From JAWLGW01 sp964569055 (GTDB taxonomy: Bacteria > Planctomycetota > J058): a DNA stretch of 26,181 nt. A program made the position numbers and the translations under genes. The stretch lies in the NCBI GenBank assembly GCA_964569055.1, contig CAZMSZ010000063.1, forward strand, positions 1-26,181. Direction: 5' to 3'. Positions 20,988-26,181 of the stretch are shown one piece after another; the stretch's first letter is position 1; every line of letters begins with the position of its first letter. The notes beneath the pieces were generated by a model. It did not search any database. It had not been told where the DNA came from and saw only the letters and a program-made list of their open reading frames with translations.

Positions 20988-22031
20988 CTACCCGGGCCAG
21001 CTCGGCGCGCGGCGGGTCAGCTCCGCCAGGCGCGCGAACAGCGTCCGCGCCTCCGCGAGCTGCTCGGGCGGGACGCTTGGGTCGCGCCGCAGCGCCTCGA
21101 GGTGCTGGTAGGCGGCGGCGGGCTCGCGCGCGGCGAGGTAGATCCGCGCCGCGCCGAGGTGGGCGCGCGCGGAGTCGAGCGCGCTGGCGGGCGCGCCGAG
21201 CACGGCGAGGTACGCCGACAGCGCGCGCCGGAGCTCGCCGGCGCGCTCGAGCGCGTCGCCCTCGTCGATGAGGCGCGCGCGCTCCACCTCGGGGGCGCCG
21301 CGGCGCCGGAGCGAGCGGTCGAGTAGGGCCACGGCCAGGCCGCCCACGAACCCGCCGAGGTGCGCGCCGTAGGAGACCCCGCCGGCGGCGCCCACCAGCA
21401 GCACGGGCAACAGGTTGTCGACGAGCACGTACAGCCCGAGCACCAGCCGGACGGGGAGGTCGACCGTCCCCACGTAGATCGGGAACAGGACGAGCAGCAC
21501 CCGCACCGTGTTGCGCGGGAACCACAGGAAGTAGCAGCCGAGGAGCCCCGAGATCGCGCCCGAGGCGCCCACCGCCGGGATCGGCGAGTCCGGCCGCAGG
21601 GCCACGTCGCCCAGCGCGGCGGCCGCGCCCGTGGCCAGGTAGACCCCCACGAACAGCGCTCGCCCCAGGCGGTGCTCCACGTTGTCGCCGAAGATCCACA
21701 GGTAGAGCATGTTCCCGAGCAGGTGCAGCCACCCCCCGTGCAGGAACAGCGAGCAGAGCAGGTCGCGCACGCCCGGGTCGGCCGGGCGGAACCCGTACTC
21801 GAACAGCACGAGGTCGTAGCGGCTGATCCCCGCGAGGGCCTCGGCCGGGAGGTCGGGCCGCGCCGCCTCGAGCGCCCGCACGTACTCGCGCAGGAGCGGG
21901 TCGCCCGGGGGTGGGAGCTCGGTCTGCAGCGGGAGCAGGGCCACGAACACGAGCACGTTGGCGGCGATCAGCGCGTAGGTCAGCCAGGGCGTGAAGCGTG
22001 GGTTGGGGCTGTCGCCGATCGGGAGGAACAC
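20988..22031 (-). CDS. Rhomboid family intramembrane serine protease with soluble C-terminal tail
   Basis: Rhomboids cleave substrates inside the membrane. The 347-residue product has the catalytic serine in GASGAISG (Ser157) and the catalytic histidine in YGAHLGG (His224). The first-loop motif HGGWLHLLGNMLYLWIFG (98-115) and the membrane helices around them are intact, so activity is expected. About 40 residues lie between the first helix (17-34) and the loop motif, containing a cytoplasm- or periplasm-facing insertion. After the last helix, about residues 245-347 are charged and helical with TPR-like character (GDALERAGELRRALSAYLAVLG), suggesting a protein-binding tail. The GTG at 22031 is the first start in frame; its ribosome site is weak. 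It is divergent from the FHA gene at 22124 and convergent with the kinase ending at 20938. The substrate is unknown. Confidence 0.9.
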   Translation of the reverse strand: MFLPIGDSPNPRFTPWLTYALIAANVLVFVALLPLQTELPPPGDPLLREYVRALEAARPDLPAEALAGISRYDLVLFEYGFRPADPGVRDLLCSLFLHGGWLHLLGNMLYLWIFGDNVEHRLGRALFVGVYLATGAAAALGDVALRPDSPIPAVGASGAISGLLGCYFLWFPRNTVRVLLVLFPIYVGTVDLPVRLVLGLYVLVDNLLPVLLVGAAGGVSYGAHLGGFVGGLAVALLDRSLRRRGAPEVERARLIDEGDALERAGELRRALSAYLAVLGAPASALDSARAHLGAARIYLAAREPAAAYQHLEALRRDPSVPPEQLAEARTLFARLAELTRRAPSWPG

Positions 22032-22123
22032 CCCCTGAGCGTACCCCCGCGCGACCCCTCGTGGGCCTCCGCCGGCCGTGGTGTACTCTCTCGTGGGCGC
22101 CTGGCGCGCCTCGGAGGAGGTCG

Positions 22124-22618
22124 GTGATCCCGTACGCGAAGTTCGCGGAGCGCTGGCGCGGGCGGCCGCTCGAGGCGTTCCTCGCGGCCGTGGAGCACCC
22201 GCACCTCCTGCTCACGACCGACCCCAAGCGGCAGCTCGGCACCGCCCGCTTCCGCACCGAGGCCGTCGGCGAGGGCGACCTCGCCGCGGCCGAGGCCGGC
22301 GAGAGCGGGCTGCTGCTCGAGGTCGCCAAGCGCCCCGGCCGCAACGCATTCCCCATGATGATCACGGTCGGCCGCGCCCCCAACAACGACGTGGTCGTCC
22401 CCGACGTGCGCGTGTCGAGCTTCCACGCCTACCTCCGCCGCACGGACCGCTGGGTGGTCTGCGACGCGTCGAGCAACGGCACCGCCCTCGACGGGGAGAC
22501 GCTCGAGAAGGAGCAGGAGCGCCCGATCGCCTCGGGCGCCAAGCTGCTGCTGGCGCGCTGCGTGGAGCTCGTCTACCTCGAGCCGCGCGACCTGTGGGAG
22601 CACCTGCAGCGGAGTTAG
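22124..22618 (+). CDS. Small FHA-domain protein
   Basis: The 164-residue cytoplasmic protein has an FHA domain, which binds phosphothreonine peptides. The conserved residues are Gly83-Arg84 (ITVGRAPNND), Ser98-Ser99 with His101 (VRVSSFHAYL), and Asn118-Gly119-Thr120 (SSNGTAL), all intact. The first 75 residues are not a recognised domain; they contain a helix-rich start and a strand that leads into the FHA fold. No membrane segment or enzyme domain is present, so it probably works as an adaptor for kinase-modified partners. The GTG at 22124 is chosen because GGAGGAGG sits three bases upstream; the frame stays open upstream (to 21998) but that part overlaps the rhomboid start and its promoter region. 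It is convergent with the coiled-coil FHA gene. Confidence 0.88.
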   Translation: MIPYAKFAERWRGRPLEAFLAAVEHPHLLLTTDPKRQLGTARFRTEAVGEGDLAAAEAGESGLLLEVAKRPGRNAFPMMITVGRAPNNDVVVPDVRVSSFHAYLRRTDRWVVCDASSNGTALDGETLEKEQERPIASGAKLLLARCVELVYLEPRDLWEHLQRS

Positions 22619-22649
22619 GGGCGCCTTGCATCAGTGAGCCGCGCTCGCG

Positions 22650-22671
22650 CTCGTGCTCGCACGAGCACGAG
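22650..22671. terminator. Hairpin between convergent FHA genes
   Basis: CTCGTGCTCG at 22650-22659 pairs with the perfect inverse at 22662-22671, leaving a two-base apical gap (in practice an eight-base stem with a six-base loop). It lies in the 78-base gap between genes ending at 22618 and 22697, a natural place for shared termination. There is no T-run. The same GAGCACGAG core appears near 123-152. Confidence 0.45.
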
Positions 22672-22696
22672 GTGCGTGTCCGCTCCGAGGACCCGC

Positions 22697-24766
22697 TCAG
22701 TCCTCCCAGAGCGGCTGCTCCTGCGCCGCCCGCTCGGCGTCGGCCGCCTCGGCGAGGGCGCGGAAGCGAGCGAGGTCGGAGCGGCTGGGCCCGCCGGGGA
22801 CGCGGTGGCCGCGGGTGGGGGTGGCGATGGGCGCGGCGCGGATCGCGAGGTGGTAGGGGCCGATCGAGATCACGTCGTCGAGCGCGAGGTGCCCGGTCGC
22901 GACCCGCTCGCCGTTGACGTACGTGCCGTTCTTGGAGAGGTCCTCCACGATCACCCCGTCCCCCTCCACGAACAGGCGGGCCTGGGTGCGCGAGACCTTG
23001 GGGTGGGGGAGCACCACGTCGCAGGCGGTGGGGCTGCGGCCGAGCGTGAGGGTGTGGCCCGGCGCGAGCGGCACCGAAGGGAGGGGGTCGCAGTCGAGCC
23101 AGGCGATCGCCGCGCGCAGCATGCCGTCGCTGACCTCGATGTTGAGCTGCGGCGTCAGCTCGCCGGGTCGCTGCTGGGGGCGCGCCGGCGCGTCGTGACG
23201 CAGGGTCGCGCGCGCCCGCGGATCGGCGTGGGAGCCGGCGGGCGGCTCGTCGAGCTGGTCGAGGAGCTGGTCCACGAGCTCGGCGGGGACCGCGGTGGTG
23301 CGGTCCTCCTCGGCGACGGCCGCCTCGTCGAACAGCTCGTCGCCCGGGTCCTCCTCCTCGACGTCGCGCGCGTCGCGGAACCCCGCCAGGGGGGCGAGGG
23401 CGCGGGCCTCCTCCAGGTCGGCGCGGGCGCGCTCGAGCTCGGCCCGCAGGGCGTCGCGCTCGGCGAGCGCGCGGCCGAGCTGCTCGCGCCGGCGCGCCTC
23501 CTGGCGGGCCGCGCCCTCCTGGGCGTGACCCGCCCGCTGCTCGAGCGCGCGGACCTGCGCGGCGGCCTGCTCGTGCTCGCCCTCGAGCTCGCGCAGCCGC
23601 GCGGCGAGCTCCTCCGCCCGCCCACGCGCCGCGTCCCGCTCGCCCTCGAGCTGCGCCGCGCGCTCGCGCGCCTCGCGCAGGGCGGCGCCGTGCCGCTCGG
23701 CCTGCGCGGCGAGCGCCCCCTCCGCCTCGCGGCGGGCGTCGGCGGCCGCGCGCTCGGCCGCGGCGAGCAGCCGCTCCAGCTCGCGCTCGCGCGCCTGCCG
23801 CCGCGTCAGCGCGTCGCCCGCCGCGTCGCTCTCGGCCGCGCGCTCGCCCTCGAGCGCGCGCAGCCGCTCGCGCAGCCCCTTGGCCTCCTCCTGCGCGCTG
23901 GCGAGCGCCGCCGGGTCGGGCGCCGCGGCGGCGTGGCGCCGCGCCTCCTCGAGCTCGGCCTCCAGGACCTCGGCGCGGGCCTCGGTCTTCGACCGCCCCT
24001 CGGCGGCGGCGCGCCCCTCCGCGCGCGCCTCGGCCAGCGCGACCTCCAGCTCCGCCACCCGCCCCTCGAGCCGCTCGCTCGCGGCCCGCGCCGCGCGCTC
24101 GGCCTCGAGCGGCGCCTCGTCGGCGCGGCGCCGCGCCGACGAGCGCGCCGCCTCGAGCTCGGCGGCGCGCGCGCGCAGCTCGCCCGCCGCGACGCGCGCC
24201 GCGGTCAGCTCGCCCTCGAGCTCGCCCACCCGGCGGCGCGACTCCTCGAGCGCCTTGCGCAGCGCCGCCCCGCGCGCCGCGAGCTGCTTGCGCCGGTGCT
24301 CGAGCGCCAGCAGCCGTCGCCGCAGGGGCGCCGCCCCGTCCGAGCCGCCGCGGCGCAGCCGCTGCTCGAGCGCCTTCTCGCGCTTGCGCGTCTCCTCGAG
24401 CGCCTCCTCGAGCGCGGCGCGCCGCGCCGCGAGCTCCTGCCGCTCGGCCTGGGCCTCGTCGGTCCGGTCGCGCCACACCCGCGCCTGGTGCACCGCCGCG
24501 TCGAGGCGGCCCCGCAGGCGCTCCTTGGCGAGCACGGTCTGCTCGTGCAGCGCGCGCAGGCGGCGGTAGCGCTCCAGCAGCGCGTCGCGCTCCGCGGCCA
24601 GGCTCTCCACCTGCCCCGCCTGCCCGACCCGCCGCTCGGCCAACAGGTCGACCGCGCGCACGACCAGCGCCAGGTTGCTCCGGAGCGTCCGGATCTCCGC
24701 GAGGATCGCCGGCACGTCGCTCGCGAGGTCGCTGGGTCCGGCCGACTCGCTGCCCGCTTCGTTCAT
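22697..24766 (-). CDS. Long coiled-coil protein with C-terminal FHA domain
   Basis: The 689-residue protein lacks a signal or membrane segment. Residues about 20-490 are almost unbroken Ala/Glu/Arg/Leu heptad-like sequence, typical of a long coiled coil. An acidic linker (about 495-540) contains FRDARDVEEEDPGDELFDE and ELVDQLLDQLDE. The FHA domain (about 565-645) has LGRSP (Gly576-Arg577), VSRTQ (Ser592) and SKNGTYVNGE (Asn613-Gly614-Thr615); the usual His after SRx is Gln. A helical tail follows. It may be a filament or scaffold that is recruited through phosphothreonine. The ATG at 24766 is chosen tentatively; an in-frame ATG at 24781 is possible and neither has a strong ribosome site. It is divergent from the carboxyltransferase gene. 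Coding bias matches its neighbours; the extreme composition makes homology search prone to false coiled-coil hits. Confidence 0.86.
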   Translation of the reverse strand: MNEAGSESAGPSDLASDVPAILAEIRTLRSNLALVVRAVDLLAERRVGQAGQVESLAAERDALLERYRRLRALHEQTVLAKERLRGRLDAAVHQARVWRDRTDEAQAERQELAARRAALEEALEETRKREKALEQRLRRGGSDGAAPLRRRLLALEHRRKQLAARGAALRKALEESRRRVGELEGELTAARVAAGELRARAAELEAARSSARRRADEAPLEAERAARAASERLEGRVAELEVALAEARAEGRAAAEGRSKTEARAEVLEAELEEARRHAAAAPDPAALASAQEEAKGLRERLRALEGERAAESDAAGDALTRRQARERELERLLAAAERAAADARREAEGALAAQAERHGAALREARERAAQLEGERDAARGRAEELAARLRELEGEHEQAAAQVRALEQRAGHAQEGAARQEARRREQLGRALAERDALRAELERARADLEEARALAPLAGFRDARDVEEEDPGDELFDEAAVAEEDRTTAVPAELVDQLLDQLDEPPAGSHADPRARATLRHDAPARPQQRPGELTPQLNIEVSDGMLRAAIAWLDCDPLPSVPLAPGHTLTLGRSPTACDVVLPHPKVSRTQARLFVEGDGVIVEDLSKNGTYVNGERVATGHLALDDVISIGPYHLAIRAAPIATPTRGHRVPGGPSRSDLARFRALAEAADAERAAQEQPLWED

Positions 24767-24837
24767 CCGCCCCACGATCATGGCCGATCCGGGCCTGCGG
24801 GGCCAGCGCGCTCTCGAGTCGAGCGGCCGCGGCCCTG

Positions 24838-24852
24838 TGGTAGAACGGCCCC
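24838..24852 (+). promoter_or_regulatory. Candidate promoter element TGGTAGAACGGCCCC
   Basis: TAGAAC at 24841-24846 looks like a -10 hexamer and lies 23 bases before the GTG of the carboxyltransferase gene, with AGGAGG between. The same 15-base string with one change (C for T) occurs at 18764-18778, just before the kinase start at 18788. The recurrence ahead of two plus-strand genes supports a regulatory role. No clear -35 was found. Confidence 0.4.
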
Positions 24853-24869
24853 CTTCCCCAGGAGGCGCG

Positions 24870-26181
24870 GTGTCCGTGATCAACCCGATCGAGCGGCTGC
24901 AGGCCCTCCGGCGCGAGGTCCTCGAGGGAGGCGGCGCCGCGCGAGTCGAGGCTCAGCACAAGAAGGGGAAGCTGACCGCCCGCGAGCGCATCGACCTCCT
25001 GCTCGACCCGGGCAGCTTCGAGGAGCTCGACGCCTTCGTCCGCCACCGCTGCCGCGACTTCGGCATGGAGGACAAGAAGGCGCTCGGCGACGGCGTGATC
25101 ACCGGCCACGGGCGGATCGACGGCCGGCGGGTGGCCGTGTTCAGCCAGGACTTCACCGTGCTCGGCGGGTCGCTCTCGGGCGCCTACGCCCAGAAGATCT
25201 GCAAGATCATGGACCTCGCGCTCAAGCTCGGGATCCCCGTGATCGGCCTCAACGACTCGGGGGGCGCGCGGATCCAGGAGGGCGTGGAGAGCCTGGGCGG
25301 CTACGCGGACATCTTCTTGCGCAACACCCTCGCCTCGGGCGTGGTCCCGCAGATCAGCGCGATCATGGGCCCCTGCGCCGGCGGCGCGGTCTACTCGCCG
25401 GCGATCACCGACTTCGTGGCCATGGTCGAGGAGACGTCCTACATGTACGTCACCGGCCCGAGCGTGGTGAAGACGGTGACCAACGAGGAGGTCACCCACG
25501 CCGAGCTCGGCGGCCCCGAGGTCCACGCGCGCACCAGCGGCGTGGCGCACTTCGTGCGCGCCGACGACGCCGCGTGCGTCGCGCTGGTGCGCGAGCTCCT
25601 CTCCTATCTGCCGGCCAACAACGCCGAGGACCCCCCGCGCGTCCCCTGCGACGACCCGACGGACCGGGCCGACGCCGCGCTCGACACGCTGGTCCCGGCG
25701 GACGCCACCAAGCCCTACGACATGCTCGACGTGGTGCGGCGGGTGGTGGACCACGGCCGGTTCCTCGAGGTGCACGCCGACCACGCCCGCAACATCGTGG
25801 TGGGCTTCGCCCGCCTCGGCGGCCGCACGGTGGGGATCGTCGGCAACCAGCCCAACTACCTCTCGGGCGTGCTCGACATCAACGCCTCGCTCAAGGCCGC
25901 GCGATTCGTGCGGTTCTGCGACTGCTTCAACGTCCCGCTCGTCACCTTCGAGGACGTGCCCGGGTTCATGCCGGGGCGCGACCAGGAGTACCGCGGGATC
26001 ATCAAGCACGGCGCCAAGCTCCTGTTCGCCTACTGCGAGGCGACCGTCCCCAAGCTGACCGTGATCACGCGCAAGGCCTACGGCGGCGCGTACGACGTCA
26101 TGAGCAGCAAGCACATCCGCGGCGACCTCAACTACGCCGGGCCGGGGGCGGAGATCGCGGTCATGGGGGCCAAGGGCGCGG
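24870..26181 (+). CDS. Acyl-CoA carboxylase carboxyltransferase (beta) subunit, partial at 3' end
   Basis: This is the carboxyltransferase of a biotin-dependent acyl-CoA carboxylase (propionyl-CoA or related), which moves CO2 from carboxybiotin to the acyl-CoA. The visible 437 residues cover most of a family usually near 510-520. The N-half carries HKKGKLTARERIDLLLD, FSQDFTVLGGSL, NDSGGARIQEG and the oxyanion-type GGAVYSPA (Gly171-Gly172). The C-half carries VGNQPNYLSGVLDI, FEDVPGFMPGRDQEY, and GGAYDVMSSKHI (Gly405-Gly406). The GTG at 24870 has AGGAGG four bases upstream and the frame is open to the window end. Near the end the common NYAWPTAEI reads NYAGPGAEI. Substrate (propionyl-, methylmalonyl-related or acetyl-CoA) cannot be set from this alone; the biotin carboxylase subunit is not in the window. 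It looks unrelated to the signalling genes. Confidence 0.93.
   Translation, partial: MSVINPIERLQALRREVLEGGGAARVEAQHKKGKLTARERIDLLLDPGSFEELDAFVRHRCRDFGMEDKKALGDGVITGHGRIDGRRVAVFSQDFTVLGGSLSGAYAQKICKIMDLALKLGIPVIGLNDSGGARIQEGVESLGGYADIFLRNTLASGVVPQISAIMGPCAGGAVYSPAITDFVAMVEETSYMYVTGPSVVKTVTNEEVTHAELGGPEVHARTSGVAHFVRADDAACVALVRELLSYLPANNAEDPPRVPCDDPTDRADAALDTLVPADATKPYDMLDVVRRVVDHGRFLEVHADHARNIVVGFARLGGRTVGIVGNQPNYLSGVLDINASLKAARFVRFCDCFNVPLVTFEDVPGFMPGRDQEYRGIIKHGAKLLFAYCEATVPKLTVITRKAYGGAYDVMSSKHIRGDLNYAGPGAEIAVMGAKGA

Noticed and set aside
22362..26114. A 1250-codon minus-strand frame across the carboxyltransferase and the coiled-coil FHA gene
   Set aside because: It is antisense to a canonical carboxyltransferase for a third of its length, and in the wrong frame of the FHA gene for the rest.

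Overview
The window is a very GC-rich, densely coded bacterial chromosome segment. GTG starts are common, third codon positions are almost all G or C, and intergenic gaps are short. No rRNA, tRNA, CRISPR array, transposase or phage gene was seen. Several Hanks-type Ser/Thr kinases, FHA proteins, a pair of small lipoproteins resembling an uncharacterised planctomycete family, and a peptidoglycan cluster that looks incomplete together point to a high-GC member of Planctomycetota. Myxococcota is the main alternative. This placement is inference, because no marker gene is present.

Layout. (1) 1-257: non-coding end with two copies of a GC-rich repeat and a clear intrinsic terminator. (2) 258-5974, minus strand: a cell-wall operon read murF, mraY, ftsW, murG, then a membrane-anchored double-LysM protein. 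Its stop and start codons overlap by four bases at mraY/ftsW and ftsW/murG. murE, murD, murC, ddl, ftsQ, ftsA and ftsZ are not in the window. (3) 6094-6369, minus: a small glutaredoxin-like protein. (4) 6561-7802, plus: a response-regulator receiver domain fused to a Ser/Thr kinase. (5) 7964-17320, minus: three large transmembrane kinases. One is a 1240-residue kinase, helical-repeat, pseudokinase protein; the other two are tandem paralogues whose genes overlap by four bases. (6) 17425-18671, minus: two paralogous lipoproteins in a one-base-overlap pair. (7) 18788-20938, plus: a fifth kinase with a different N-terminal module and a non-TPR C-terminal domain. (8) 20988-24766: a rhomboid protease with a soluble C-terminal tail, divergent from a small FHA protein, which converges on a long coiled-coil FHA protein. 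(9) 24870-26181, plus: the start of a biotin-dependent acyl-CoA carboxylase carboxyltransferase subunit, cut off by the window end.

How the genes may work together (inference). About 18 kb next to the peptidoglycan operon is almost entirely phospho-signalling. Five kinases or kinase-like proteins, most of them membrane anchored, could phosphorylate threonines that the two FHA proteins read. The lipoproteins and the extracytoplasmic kinase domains could sense the envelope, and the rhomboid could process a membrane partner. The receiver-kinase fusion offers an entry point from two-component signalling. The clearest unusual features are the double-kinase protein with a degenerate C-terminal kinase, the tandem kinase duplication with a 30-base repeat encoding a decapeptide linker, and the duplicated lipoproteins between the kinases.
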